Below are positions 33,853-44,800 of a stretch of 64,000 nucleotides of DNA, piece by piece (the first letter of the stretch is position 1; each line of letters opens with the position of its first letter). The stretch covers positions 372,001 through 436,000 of the forward strand of contig NZ_CP033932.1 in assembly GCF_003815975.1 (NCBI RefSeq), read 5' to 3'. The position numbers and the translations under genes are program-made. The stretch comes from Chryseobacterium bernardetii. GTDB taxonomy: Bacteria > Bacteroidota > Bacteroidia > Flavobacteriales > Weeksellaceae. The notes below the pieces were generated by a model, which was not told the DNA's origin, made no database searches, and worked only from the letters and a program-made list of their open reading frames with translations.

Positions 33853-35613
33853 CTACATTCTGTTTACTGTTCCAATTCCCAGCAATTCCAACGATTTTTT
33901 GATCGTTTTTGCGGTAAGGTCTGACAGATTCAGACGGAATTGTTTAATATTTTCATCATCCTGATTCAGAATCGGATTATTCTGATAGAATGAGTTGTAA
34001 GATTTTACAAGATCATATACATAATTAGCAACCAAAGCCGGGCTTAATGTCTCTGCAGACTTAGCCACTACTGTTTTAAAGTTTGCTAACTGCATGATCA
34101 GTTCTTTTTCAAACTGGTTCAAAGTTACATCTGCTGTTTCTGCATACACAAACTCTGCTTTTGATAATAAAGACTGGATACGAGCGTAAGTATATTGAAT
34201 AAAAGGCCCTGTATTTCCATTAAAATCAATACTTTCAGCCGGATTGAAAAGCATTTTCTTCTTAGGGTCAACTTTCAGCATGAAATATTTCAATGCTCCC
34301 AGTCCTACTGTTTCGTAAGAAGCTTCTTTATCCTCTTCAGAAAGAGTTTCAAGCTTTCCAAGCTCCTGGGCTTTAGATTTTGCTGTTTCATACATTTCCT
34401 GCATTAAATCGTCTGCATCTACTACAGTTCCTTCGCGGGATTTCATTTTTCCTTCCGGTAATTCTACCATTCCGTAAGAAAGGTGGAATAACTGATCTGC
34501 CCACTCATATCCTAATTTTTTCAGGATCTTAAATAAAACCTGGAAATGATAATCCTGCTCATTACCTACCGTATAGATAAGTTTCTGAATATTATTTTGC
34601 TTAAAACGTTCAACAGCCGTTCCTAAATCCTGGGTCATATAAACTGAAGTACCATCAGAACGTAGCAATAGTTTTTGATCCAGCCCTTCATCTGTAAGGT
34701 CACACCAAACAGAACCATCTTCTTTTTGGTACAGTACTCCTTTGTCCAAACCAGCCTGGATAAGGTCTTTTCCTAAAATATATGTATTGCTCTCATACTG
34801 CACCTGATCAAAATCAACCCCCAATCTCTTATAAGTTTCATTGAATCCTTTGTATACCCAGGAATTCATCTCTGCCCAAAGATTTCTTACTGCTTCATCT
34901 CCATTTTCCCAGTCCAGAAGCATTTTCTGAGCTTCCTTCATTACCGGAGCCTCTTTTTTAGCCTGTTCTTCTGCTACTCCCTGAGCTACAAGCTCAGAAA
35001 TTTCTTTCTTATAATTTTTGTCAAACTCCACATAGTAGTTTCCAACAAATTTATCTCCTTTTGTACCAGTAGTCTCAGGAGTTTCCCCATTCCCGAATTT
35101 CTCCCAGGCCAACATGGATTTACAGATATGAATTCCTCTGTCATTGATGATCTGAGTTTTAATAACATCATATCCTGCCTCTTTTAAGATCTGTGCTACA
35201 GAGAACCCTAACAGGTTATTTCTGATATGCCCTAAGTGCAAAGGTTTATTGGTATTTGGTGAAGAGTATTCCACCATTACCGTTGCATTTTTCTTATCTA
35301 TTGTTGAAAAACCAGAGTTGACAGATCTGAAGTTATCCACAAACAATTGATTTTTAACTTTAACGTTAAGGAATCCTTTTACTACATTAAAGCTTTCGAA
35401 AATATCCGTCTGCTCCGTTAAAGCGTCTCCTAATTCAACCCCAATGCTTTCAGGGTTTTTCTTAAGCTGTTTTACCAATGGAAAAGTAACGATTGTAAAG
35501 TCACCATCAAATTCCGTTTTATTTTCCTGAACTTCCAGTTTAATGTCTTTTAATTGATATACATTTAAAATGACCTCCGAAAGTTTTTGTTCTATAATAT
35601 CTTTAATATTCAT
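33853..35613 (-). CDS. argS: Arginyl-tRNA synthetase
   Basis: 586 residues from the ATG at 35613 (MNIKDIIEQKLSEVILNVYQ), which follows a -7 box; an upstream in-frame start runs through the neighbouring terminator and is rejected. Class I features: SSPNTNKPLHLGHIRNNLLG with the HIGH-type HLGH, and the KMSKS equivalent GKMKSREGTVV. The C-terminal anticodon-binding domain is helical (NYVYDLVKSYNSFYQNNPIL), ending in the typical ELLGIGTVNRM. It charges tRNA-Arg with arginine in the cytoplasm. Confidence 0.97.
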   Translation of the reverse strand: MNIKDIIEQKLSEVILNVYQLKDIKLEVQENKTEFDGDFTIVTFPLVKQLKKNPESIGVELGDALTEQTDIFESFNVVKGFLNVKVKNQLFVDNFRSVNSGFSTIDKKNATVMVEYSSPNTNKPLHLGHIRNNLLGFSVAQILKEAGYDVIKTQIINDRGIHICKSMLAWEKFGNGETPETTGTKGDKFVGNYYVEFDKNYKKEISELVAQGVAEEQAKKEAPVMKEAQKMLLDWENGDEAVRNLWAEMNSWVYKGFNETYKRLGVDFDQVQYESNTYILGKDLIQAGLDKGVLYQKEDGSVWCDLTDEGLDQKLLLRSDGTSVYMTQDLGTAVERFKQNNIQKLIYTVGNEQDYHFQVLFKILKKLGYEWADQLFHLSYGMVELPEGKMKSREGTVVDADDLMQEMYETAKSKAQELGKLETLSEEDKEASYETVGLGALKYFMLKVDPKKKMLFNPAESIDFNGNTGPFIQYTYARIQSLLSKAEFVYAETADVTLNQFEKELIMQLANFKTVVAKSAETLSPALVANYVYDLVKSYNSFYQNNPILNQDDENIKQFRLNLSDLTAKTIKKSLELLGIGTVNRM

Positions 35614-35630
35614 CTCAAAATTTTGAAGTA

Positions 35631-35638
35631 CAAATATA
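35631..35638 (-). promoter_or_regulatory. -7 box of argS
   Basis: TATATTTG on the reverse strand, 17 bases upstream of the argS ATG and just after the upstream susD terminator. Confidence 0.55.
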
Positions 35639-35645
35639 CGGAAAT

Positions 35646-35668
35646 AAAAAAACCGCCCGAAGGCGGTA
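35646..35668 (-). terminator. Terminator of susD-1
   Basis: On the reverse strand ACCGCC-TTCG-GGCGGT with a UUCG-type tetraloop, followed by seven T. The same hairpin and its flank, about 38 bases, recur at 40371 after susD-2. Confidence 0.9.
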
Positions 35669-35695
35669 TAATATGAATGTTTATTAAAATATGTG

Positions 35696-37117
35696 TTAAT
35701 TCTTATCCCAGAAGAGCTTTGTTGTAGCCTTATCTCCACCTATTTTATCACCAGCAGCTTTTACATTAGCTCCATTCAATACATATTCCTGATCAGAATA
35801 CGGCATTCTGTAAGGTACTGAAGATAAGTTAGATTTTGGAGGATTTACAAGAATAGGGTAATCTAAACGTCTCGTAAAGTTCCAGCTGGCAAAACCTTTA
35901 TTAAACATAGCAATCCATGCCTGTACTCCTATAGACTGTTTCCAGTTTGATGAATCATAAGGATGTGCAAGCACATATGCATCTGCAATGGTACCGCTTA
36001 TTCCATTCTCTCTCATAGACTCTTTCACAGCAGCTGCATAGAGATCTACAGCAGTACCTCCTACTGAATATCCTCTTGCAGCTGCCTCTGCTTTTAAGAA
36101 GGCAACTTCTGCATAGCTAAAAAGATTAGATGCTGCAGTAGCACTTCTAAAATAAGAACTTAATTGAGAGAAGTTAGTATATGGATCATTCAATTCTCCA
36201 AACACTCCTCCTTTATACACTCCTCCTACTTTGGTAAACCATACATCCATTCTTGGATCAGAAAGAGCACTCATAGTCTTAATTGTTAATTCACTAGGTA
36301 AAAAATCATTCCTATTTGAGGCCACTAAATTATCAAATACCGGATTGGAGAAAGTTCCGCCGTCATATTTAAATTTGTAAGCATCATCATCAGAAGAAAT
36401 AACACCACTAGCAATTGCAGATTCAACGGTAGTTTTTGACAATGCAGGATCTACATCTGCTAAGTTCATTCCTAATCTTAATTTAATAGAGTTAGCAAAT
36501 TTTTTCCATTTAGCCATATTTCCTCCGTAGACCAAATCACCATAACCAGTAACTGCAGGCTTTATAGTAGCAGTAACAGCATCAATTCTTTTAATTAAGT
36601 CAAGATAAATTGTCTTAGCATCATCATATTTAGGAGTTAAAATCCCATCTGGCTTAAAAGCCTCAGAATAAGGAACGTCCCCATAAGTATCCACAATATT
36701 TTCCCAAATAAAAATTTCTTCAATTTCTAAAGTTGCCAACTTGTTGGTGCGTATATCATCTGTCTCTACTTCTTTCATCAAATTCACTTTTGCTTGTTTC
36801 AGATTGTTAATACTGTAAACATACATTCTGTTAAAATGATTACGAGGCTGATTACGAGTTACCAAGTTATATTGAGTTTCGTCCGGATACTGAGTTTCTG
36901 CCCATTGTTGTGTAAAAAATCTGTAATTATTAAAATTTACACTAGGATTATCCATATAATAAGATGACTGATACAAGGCTGTAGCTAATAAGTTATCAGA
37001 TGGAAGAACTGATGGATGTTTAGGGTCATCGTTAAGAGAAGTCAAATCACTTTGGCATGAACTTAAAGCCAACCCAATACATGCAGACACCAAACTTATT
37101 TTTATAATATTTTTCAT
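35696..37117 (-). CDS. SusD/RagB-like nutrient-binding outer-membrane lipoprotein, copy 1
   Basis: 473 residues. The signal peptide ends ALSSCQSD, with Cys21 as the lipid site. The start DLTSLNDDPKHPSVLPSDNL and NNYRFFTQQWAETQYPDETQ are typical of the SusD-like_2 group; the ends YRMPYSDQEYVLNGANV and DKATTKLFWDKN are conserved with copy 2. It would bind substrate on the cell surface and hand it to the SusC partner encoded just upstream (12-base gap). No glycoside hydrolase or peptidase is nearby to reveal the substrate. Confidence 0.92.
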   Translation of the reverse strand: MKNIIKISLVSACIGLALSSCQSDLTSLNDDPKHPSVLPSDNLLATALYQSSYYMDNPSVNFNNYRFFTQQWAETQYPDETQYNLVTRNQPRNHFNRMYVYSINNLKQAKVNLMKEVETDDIRTNKLATLEIEEIFIWENIVDTYGDVPYSEAFKPDGILTPKYDDAKTIYLDLIKRIDAVTATIKPAVTGYGDLVYGGNMAKWKKFANSIKLRLGMNLADVDPALSKTTVESAIASGVISSDDDAYKFKYDGGTFSNPVFDNLVASNRNDFLPSELTIKTMSALSDPRMDVWFTKVGGVYKGGVFGELNDPYTNFSQLSSYFRSATAASNLFSYAEVAFLKAEAAARGYSVGGTAVDLYAAAVKESMRENGISGTIADAYVLAHPYDSSNWKQSIGVQAWIAMFNKGFASWNFTRRLDYPILVNPPKSNLSSVPYRMPYSDQEYVLNGANVKAAGDKIGGDKATTKLFWDKN

Positions 37118-37129
37118 TTTTAAAGTAAT

Positions 37130-40129
37130 TTAGAATTTAAATGTAACATTGATACCCAAATCTCTTGTCGTAGGCATTGAACCAATGGACCATCCGTAAG
37201 AGCTAAGACCGCCCCCTACCATGGCTTCAGGATCAGCATAAGGTAAATTTTTATGAATAATCCATAGATTTCTACCTACAATTGAAATCTTAGCATCATA
37301 AATCTTAGTACCTGCCAATAGTGATTTTGGAAGCGTATATCCAATACTCGCCTCTCTTAGCTTAATAAAAGATCCATCATAAACAAATTCGCGTGCTGGC
37401 TGTGTTTTGTATCCGGTAGAACCACTGTTATCAAACGGTGATATTCCAATATTATTTGGAGTACCATCAGGAAGAACACCAGGCAAAACAATAGGTTTGT
37501 CTCTGAAGTCTCCTTCAGCCGTCTCTTTATACAGACCAGATGATAACCCATAATACATATCTGTTGAGAATATATCCCCTCCTTTACGCACATCAATCAA
37601 GAAGCTTAAAGAGAATCCTTTATAACTGAAGCTATTTCTAATCCCTCCAATCCAGTCTGGAGTAGTATTACCTATCACCTGATTGGGGTTTTGTAAATAT
37701 TTTCCTGTATTAGGATCGATAACTTTTTGCCCATTTAAGTAAGTATAATCAGCGCCAATCAATGTCCCCCAAGCTTCACCTACTCTGGCATTTAAAGATA
37801 CCCCACCCTGAAAACTATTTAGTAGATAGTTATTAATCCCCGGATATAATTCTACTACTTTATTCTGATTTTTAGACCAGTTTGCATCAATATTCCAAGT
37901 AAAATCATTTGTCTTTATTGGTACTAATCCTAACTGTACTTCAACCCCACTATTATCAATTCGACCTGCGTTGAATATTTTACCTGTATATCCTATAGCT
38001 GCAGAAGTAGGAAGAGGGGAAAGAATCTGGGGAGTAGTTCTTGTTTTATAATAGGCGAAATCAACCGTTATTCTGTCTTTTAAGAAATGTGCTTCAGTTC
38101 CGACCTCAAATTCATTGGCCTTTTGGGGTTGCAGACCTGGATAAGGTTGATTTAAAATAGAGTTATAAATTCCTTGACCAGATAAAATCCCAGCAGGTCT
38201 ATAATTATTAAATAGTTGGTAAGCCGCAGCAGCTCCTCCAACCTGAGCATAATTTGCTCTTATTTTCCAAAAATTCATCCAGCTTTTAGTGTCCAGTATT
38301 TCGGACATGATTAATGATCCAGTAATTGAAGGGTAGTTGAAAACATTATTTCCTTTTAAAAGTGTTGATGTTTCTTCTATCCTGAATGTTGCGTCTAAAT
38401 AGAATTTTTTATAAAAATCAAATGAAGCTGTTGCATACCATGAGTTAGTTTGTATTGTATATTCAGTTTCATCTGCAGCTAGTGGTGCCTTTTTAGAATT
38501 AGATAGGGCATAAATTCCAGGTACTATCAGTCCCCCCTCTGTTGAAGCATAGACTGAATTATAATAATTTCGGCGTATATTTCCACCTACAACTCCAGAG
38601 AGGTTAATATTATCAGTAATATCAAATTTATAATTCACCATTAAGTCATAATTGGTCTCCGTCTGTAATATATCACGTCTTCCATAACCAGACCCAATAG
38701 TGTTATTTGACTGTCCAAAAGCCTGAGGCAAAGATCCAACAGCCAATCTCGTTTCAGCAACAAGATTTGATCTGTCATAAGAAACTTTTCCGGTAACAGA
38801 AATATTATTCAATAGATCATATGTTACCTGGCCATAAGTGAAATTTCTGTATCTTTTGTCTGAAGAATAATTCTGATAGGCCTGAAAATATGGGTTATTC
38901 CAATATGCAGGCGCCCCATTTGCTGCTGACTTTCTGTTCCAGGTAACATTCCCATAGTTATTGGATGCATTGGCTACATTCGGATCTACATTTGCAAAAT
39001 ATAAGTTTTGTAGATCATTAATATCCACGTTAGTTTGCCACCATTGTCTGAAGCCGGTAGCTATATTGTTTGAATATCCCGTAATACTTCTACCTTTAGT
39101 ATCCTGTAAAGTCATTGTAGAATAAAAAGATGAATGTAATTTAGGAGTTAGATCATAATTAATCTTTAAAGAGAAATTATTTTTATTAAGATGTGAGTTA
39201 GGCATTAGCCCATCAGACATCATATTTTCATAAGTAAAACTAATATTTTTTCCTTTTTGCCCTTTTTCTATCGTTACACTATTAATGTATGAGGCTGGAT
39301 TTTCGAAAAATTTAATAGGGCCATTTTTAGCGGCTACCCAAGGGGTTGCTTTTTGATAATTGGGGGATAAAGGATTAAATGAATCCCATTGATACACCAT
39401 TAAATTAGGATCAAATTTAGGCCCCCAGGAAGCGTCTGCTCCAAAGTTCGCATTATTCAAACCATCAGAAGCCTGTGTACCGAATTTCTGAGAATAGCCG
39501 GCACCATATCTTGTCTGATATTCAGGAAAAGTAGACTTATCAATAAATCCTACCTGTACTGCTGAGGAAAATGTAACCCCCCAAGAACCATCATCTTTTC
39601 CCTTTCCATTTTTAGTGGTAATAACAATTACTCCATTTAACCCTCTTTCACCATAAAGGGCCGAGGCTGCTGCTCCTTTTAATACGTTAATAGATTCAAT
39701 ATCTTCCTGGTTGATATCAGAAAGAGCATTACCATAATCAATTGAGTTTTCCCTAGTACTGGCATTATTAACAGGTGAGCCATCAATAACAATTAACGGA
39801 TTTCCACCTGCAAGTGATTTTACTCCTCTTATAACCAAATTGGAAGATCCGCCAAAGTTGTTATTTGTAGTAACATTAAGACCAGCTACCTTACCTGATA
39901 GTTGCGCTGCGATATTTCCTGTATTAGTTGTTCCATCTGACAACGCACTTGCTTTGATTTCCTGCGATGCATACCCTAAAGACTTTTTTTCTCTTTTAAT
40001 ACCTAGAGCAGTTACTACCACTCCTTCAATTTCTTTTGCTTTAATTGTATCTTTTTTCTCCTGAGCACTTACAATTGCCATGGAGGAAGTCAATACTAAA
40101 ACAAGAAGACTTGCTGTTAGTTTCTTCAT
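37130..40129 (-). CDS. SusC/RagA-like TonB-linked outer-membrane protein, copy 1
   Basis: 999 residues from the ATG at 40129 (MKKLTASLLVLVLTSSMAIV). After the signal peptide comes EIEGVVVTALGIKREKKSLG directly, so the carboxypeptidase-regulatory-like domain seen in many SusC proteins is missing. The plug domain has GKVAGLNVTTN, SNLVIRGVKSLAGGNPLIVI and LKGAAASALYGERGLNGVIV. A 22-strand barrel follows, ending in ...RDLGINVTFKF. It forms the TonB-dependent pore with the adjacent SusD. It is a close paralogue of the protein at 41868-44915. Confidence 0.93.
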   Translation of the reverse strand: MKKLTASLLVLVLTSSMAIVSAQEKKDTIKAKEIEGVVVTALGIKREKKSLGYASQEIKASALSDGTTNTGNIAAQLSGKVAGLNVTTNNNFGGSSNLVIRGVKSLAGGNPLIVIDGSPVNNASTRENSIDYGNALSDINQEDIESINVLKGAAASALYGERGLNGVIVITTKNGKGKDDGSWGVTFSSAVQVGFIDKSTFPEYQTRYGAGYSQKFGTQASDGLNNANFGADASWGPKFDPNLMVYQWDSFNPLSPNYQKATPWVAAKNGPIKFFENPASYINSVTIEKGQKGKNISFTYENMMSDGLMPNSHLNKNNFSLKINYDLTPKLHSSFYSTMTLQDTKGRSITGYSNNIATGFRQWWQTNVDINDLQNLYFANVDPNVANASNNYGNVTWNRKSAANGAPAYWNNPYFQAYQNYSSDKRYRNFTYGQVTYDLLNNISVTGKVSYDRSNLVAETRLAVGSLPQAFGQSNNTIGSGYGRRDILQTETNYDLMVNYKFDITDNINLSGVVGGNIRRNYYNSVYASTEGGLIVPGIYALSNSKKAPLAADETEYTIQTNSWYATASFDFYKKFYLDATFRIEETSTLLKGNNVFNYPSITGSLIMSEILDTKSWMNFWKIRANYAQVGGAAAAYQLFNNYRPAGILSGQGIYNSILNQPYPGLQPQKANEFEVGTEAHFLKDRITVDFAYYKTRTTPQILSPLPTSAAIGYTGKIFNAGRIDNSGVEVQLGLVPIKTNDFTWNIDANWSKNQNKVVELYPGINNYLLNSFQGGVSLNARVGEAWGTLIGADYTYLNGQKVIDPNTGKYLQNPNQVIGNTTPDWIGGIRNSFSYKGFSLSFLIDVRKGGDIFSTDMYYGLSSGLYKETAEGDFRDKPIVLPGVLPDGTPNNIGISPFDNSGSTGYKTQPAREFVYDGSFIKLREASIGYTLPKSLLAGTKIYDAKISIVGRNLWIIHKNLPYADPEAMVGGGLSSYGWSIGSMPTTRDLGINVTFKF

Positions 40130-40151
40130 ATCAGTTATTTTTATATCCATA

Positions 40152-40182
40152 CAAATTTGCCGAATATATTCAATAATTCAAA
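40152..40182 (-). promoter_or_regulatory. Promoter of susC-1
   Basis: On the reverse strand TTTG (40179-40182), 19 bases, CAAATTTG (40152-40159). The same TTTG-N19-CAAATTTG layout is found before susC-2. The ATG is 22 bases downstream. Confidence 0.65.
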
Positions 40183-40370
40183 CAAAATTGTTAAAAAAAA
40201 TAAAAAATTATCATAAACAAACAATAAAAACCAATAATTAACAAAAATTTTAAATCAAAACAATCACATATATAAATAAAATACTATTATATTAAAAAAT
40301 AAATAAAAATAATTCAATTAATTTAACCACATCATACAACTTAATAATCAAACATATTATATTACTAAAT

Positions 40371-40393
40371 AAAAAAACCGCCCGAAGGCGGTA
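40371..40393 (-). terminator. Terminator of susD-2
   Basis: The hairpin ACCGCC-TTCG-GGCGGT plus T tract is identical to the one at 35646-35668. The region 40183-40370 beyond it is very AT-rich and carries no gene. Confidence 0.9.
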
Positions 40394-40419
40394 TAATATG
40401 AATGTTGTTAATACGTTTT

Positions 40420-41850
40420 TTAATTTTTATCCCAGAAAAGTTTAGTTGTTGCTTTATCACCACCTATTGCATTTGCAGCAGCTGTTACATTAGCATTATT
40501 AACTACATATTCTTGATCAGAATATGGCATTCTGTAAGGAATCCCTCCAATATAAGATGATGCCGGAGCTGTAAGTGTAGGGCTATCTAATCTTCTGACA
40601 AAGTTCCAAGCAGCAAAAGGATTATTCCACATAGCAACCCATCCTTCGTATCCAATAGATTGCTTCCAGTTTGCAGCATTATATGGGTTAGCTAAGATAT
40701 AAGCTGCAGCATCTGTTGCAGATATTCCATTTTCAGTCATAGACGCAGTAACTGCAGCAGCATATAAACCTGCCGCTGTTCCTCCCGCATTATATCCTCT
40801 CGCCGCAGCTTCTGCTTTCAAGAATAAAACTTCCGTATAACTTAACAAGTTTGCAGGAGCATTACCGGCTAAGAAAGTAGAATTTACATGAGAAAAATCT
40901 GAAAATGTGTTTAAATTACCATATTCACCACCTACATAGGCTCCTCCTGTTTGAGTAAAATATGCTGCTCTTCTTGGATCTGATTTAGCATTCATTGGAT
41001 TTACAATAACATCTGAAGGCAAGAAATCATTTCTACCTGATGCTACCAAATCATCAAACAATGGGTTTGTAAAAGTATTTCCGTCAAACTTTAACGAATA
41101 AGAGCTATCATTTGAGTCAATTACCCCACCGCTTATAGCACTTTCTGCTACTAATTTTGATGTAGCAGGATCAACATCCGCAAGATTAATTGCTAATCTT
41201 AATTTAATTGAGTTAGCTAGTTTAATCCATTTTTTCATATCTCCTTTGTAAACCAAATCTTCAGGATAACCAGCCTTAGCTTTATTAATTTTTGCTACCG
41301 CTGCATCTAATCTAGATATTAAATCAAGATAGATTGATTTGGCATCATCATATTTAGGAGATTTAATAGTTTCTGCTTGCAAAGCCTCTTTATAAGGTAC
41401 ATTACCAAATGTATCTACAATATTTTCCCAAACAAAAATAGAAGCAATTTCTAAAGTAGCCCATTTGTTATTAACTACGTCAGGATCAGCATTAATCTCT
41501 GTTGGTAAATCTTTTTTAGCTTGCTCAAGAGGAGCTAATGTATATACATACATTCTTCTGAAGTGGTTCCTTGGCTGAGCTCGAGTAGTCAAATTATAAT
41601 TGGTTTCCTGCACATAAGTAGTCTCTGTCCATTGCTGTGTAAAAAAACGATAATTATTAAAGTTTACACTACCCGTGTACATATAATAAAATCCTTGAAA
41701 CATACTTGTTGCCAATAAATTTCCCGTTGGTACAGTTGAAGGGTGCTTTGGATCCTCATTCAGAGAGGTAAGATCGCTTTGACATGAGTTAAAAAGTAGT
41801 AATGAAGCAACAACACCTCCAGCGTATAATATATTTTTAAACTTTTTCAT
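40420..41850 (-). CDS. SusD/RagB-like nutrient-binding outer-membrane lipoprotein, copy 2
   Basis: 476 residues with lipobox LLFNSCQSD (Cys23). It follows copy 1 closely along its length: DLTSLNEDPKHPSTVPTGNL, NNYRFFTQQWTETTYVQETN, LAINLADVDPATSKLVAESA and the same C-terminal YRMPYSDQEYVVNNANV. Differences cluster in presumed surface loops, which suggests related but different ligands. It starts 17 bases after susC-2 and is expressed with it. Confidence 0.92.
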   Translation of the reverse strand: MKKFKNILYAGGVVASLLLFNSCQSDLTSLNEDPKHPSTVPTGNLLATSMFQGFYYMYTGSVNFNNYRFFTQQWTETTYVQETNYNLTTRAQPRNHFRRMYVYTLAPLEQAKKDLPTEINADPDVVNNKWATLEIASIFVWENIVDTFGNVPYKEALQAETIKSPKYDDAKSIYLDLISRLDAAVAKINKAKAGYPEDLVYKGDMKKWIKLANSIKLRLAINLADVDPATSKLVAESAISGGVIDSNDSSYSLKFDGNTFTNPLFDDLVASGRNDFLPSDVIVNPMNAKSDPRRAAYFTQTGGAYVGGEYGNLNTFSDFSHVNSTFLAGNAPANLLSYTEVLFLKAEAAARGYNAGGTAAGLYAAAVTASMTENGISATDAAAYILANPYNAANWKQSIGYEGWVAMWNNPFAAWNFVRRLDSPTLTAPASSYIGGIPYRMPYSDQEYVVNNANVTAAANAIGGDKATTKLFWDKN

Positions 41851-41867
41851 TTTAAATAAATTTTATT

Positions 41868-44800
41868 TTAGAATTTAAAGGTAAAATTAACACCCAATTC
41901 TCTTGTTGTAGGAAGAGCTCCTACAGATGATCCATATGAATACAATCCACCCATTTGAGATGATTCAGGGTCAGCATATGGAAGATTCTTATGAATAATC
42001 CAGAGGTTTCTACCCACAATAGAGATTTTAGCCTCATTCATGAAGGTATTTGCCAATATACTCTTAGGAAGAGAATACGTAATACTAGCTTCTCTTAGTT
42101 TTACAAAAGACCCATCATATACAAACCTTTTGTCAGGAACAATAGCATACCCATCATTTGGATTGTTACCATATTCCAGAGGATTAATTACATCTGTGTT
42201 AACTGGCGTAGTATTTACCTGGCCATTAGGATTAACTCCAGCTAATACAGGTATATTTGTTCTATAACCATCAACAGCAGTTTCCGGGAATAATCCACTT
42301 GCTAATCCATAATACATATCTGACGAAAATACATCACCTCCGTGACGAACGTCAATTAAGAAACTTAATGAGAAATTTTTATATCTAAATGAGTTTCTGA
42401 ATCCACCTGTCCATTTAGCTTGAACATTTCCGATTACTTTATTACTTTCTGTTTGGTACAAACCTGTATTAGGGTCAACCACTTTCTCACCATTTAAATA
42501 AACATAATCACTACCATATATATCTCCCCACTGGTTTCCAACTGAAGCTACTATAGAAGCACCCCCTACTAAACCTACGAGTTGATATACCTGTAGGCCA
42601 GCATCTAACTCTACAACCTTACTTCTATTTCTAGCCCAATTGACATCTATATCCCATGCAAAATCTTGTGTTTTTATCGGACTTACTCCTAAATGTAATT
42701 CAATACCTTTATTGTTAATTTGTCCGGCATTGATTGCTGCTCCAAGTTTCCCAGAACCAGCTGAAATATCTGGAGTAATAAGTTGGTCAAATGTTTTTGT
42801 ATCATAGTACGCTCCATCAAGAACAATTCTATCTCTTAAAAAGTGAACTTCTGTACCAAATTCAAACTCTCTGGATCGTTGAGGCTTTAAGTTTTCATTT
42901 TTTAGAATTGTTTGTGGTCTGTAGATATTGATATTTCCATTTCCTGTATTAAAATATCCTGCTGTATAATACGAATATTTCAATTGGTAAGAATCAGCTG
43001 TTCCTCCTACCTCTGCATAATTCCCTCTTAATTTCCAAAAATTCATTACTGATTTTTCGGATTTTAAAAGTTCAGATAAAATTACAGATCCGGAAACAGA
43101 TCCATAAGTATATTTGTTATTACCATTAGGTAAAGTTGAACTTGCATCCCTTCTAATTGTTCCATCCAAATAGAAAACTTTATTAAAATCAAATGAAGCC
43201 GTAGCATACAAACTATTTGTTTGTACTGTTGCCTCAAATTCCACTGGATTTAATAAAGGAGCTTTGGAATTATCTAACGAATAATACCCTCGCTTAATTA
43301 AACCACCTTCCGTTGATGCTTCGATAGAACTCTCATGATTTCTTCTTACATTTCCTCCAACTATACCACTGATATTTAACCAAGAAGTAATATCATATTT
43401 ATAGTTTGCGAATAAATCAAAGTTTGTTTCACTTCTTTTTAAATCATATCTATGATATCCAGAACCTATAGCTTTCCCTGAAACTCCAAAATTTTGAGGA
43501 TATGACCCTTCAGCAAGCCTTCTTTCAAAAACTAAATTAGTATTATCGTAGCTAAGCTTACCCGTAATATTAATATGATCATTTACATCATAAGTTAACT
43601 GAGCATACGAAAATGTTCTTGTTCTATCATCAGTAGAATAGTTTTGATATCTCTGAAAATATGGATTGTTCCAAAAGGCAGGTTTGCCATTTGACCCACT
43701 TTTTCTATTCCATGTAAGATTTCCATAATTATTACCAACTGAAGGATTTGCAACATTATTAAAGTAAGCACTTTTCAACGCTTCCAAATCAACATTTGTC
43801 TGCCACCATTGTCTGAAACCTGTAACAATATTGTCATTATAACCAGTCTCTGTTCTACCTGTTGTTCCCTGTATTGTTAGGGTTGTATAGACTGTTGCAT
43901 GTAATTTAGAATTTAAATCGTAGTTTACTTTTGCTGAAATTGTATTTTTTCTTAAATCTGAATTTGGTAAAAGACCATTAGAAAGGTTATTATCGTATGT
44001 CAAATTAAAATTGAACCCTTTGCTTCCTTTTGATAAGGAAATGGAATTAATAAATGACATCGGTGTTTCAAAGAATTTAAGCGGACCATTTTTTGCAGCT
44101 ACCCAAGGGGTCGCTTTTTTATAATTTGGAGATGTCGGATCAAATGAATCCCATTGATAAACTAATAAATTTGGATCAAACTCTGGCCCCCAAGATGCAT
44201 CTTCTCCAAAATTGGCATATTTTTTACCATCCGCTGCACTTCCATAATAAAATGATGGATCATAACCTGCCCCATATCGAGTTTGATATTTTGCAAATGT
44301 AGATTTATCTATAAATCCTGCTTGAACTGAGGATGATAAAGTTACCCCCCAAGAATTATCCTCTTTTCCTTTACCGTTCTTTGTTGTAATAACAATTACA
44401 CCGTTAAGCCCTCTTTCTCCATACAAAGCAGAAGCAGCAGCTCCTTTTAATACGTTTACAGACTCTATGTCCTCTTGATTAATGTCTGATAAAGCATTAC
44501 CTAAATCGAACCCTCCATTCTGATTACCAAAAGAAGTAGATGAATTATTGACTGGCGAACCGTCAATTACAATTAAAGGATTACTTCCTCCTAAAGATTT
44601 TACTCCTCGAATAACCAAGTTTGAGGATCCTCCAAAATTAGAATTGGTTGTTACATTTAAACCAGCAACTTTACCAGATAACTGAGATGCTATATTTCCC
44701 GTATTTGTAGTTCCATCAAAAAGTTTATCAGCTTTAACTTCCTGCGACGCATAACCTAAGGATTTTTTCTCTCTTTTGATCCCAAGTGCAGTAACTACTA

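Noticed and set aside
35614..35739. Longer argS start 42 codons upstream
   Set aside because: The extension would cross the susD-1 terminator and the argS -7 box, and has no aminoacyl-tRNA synthetase similarity.
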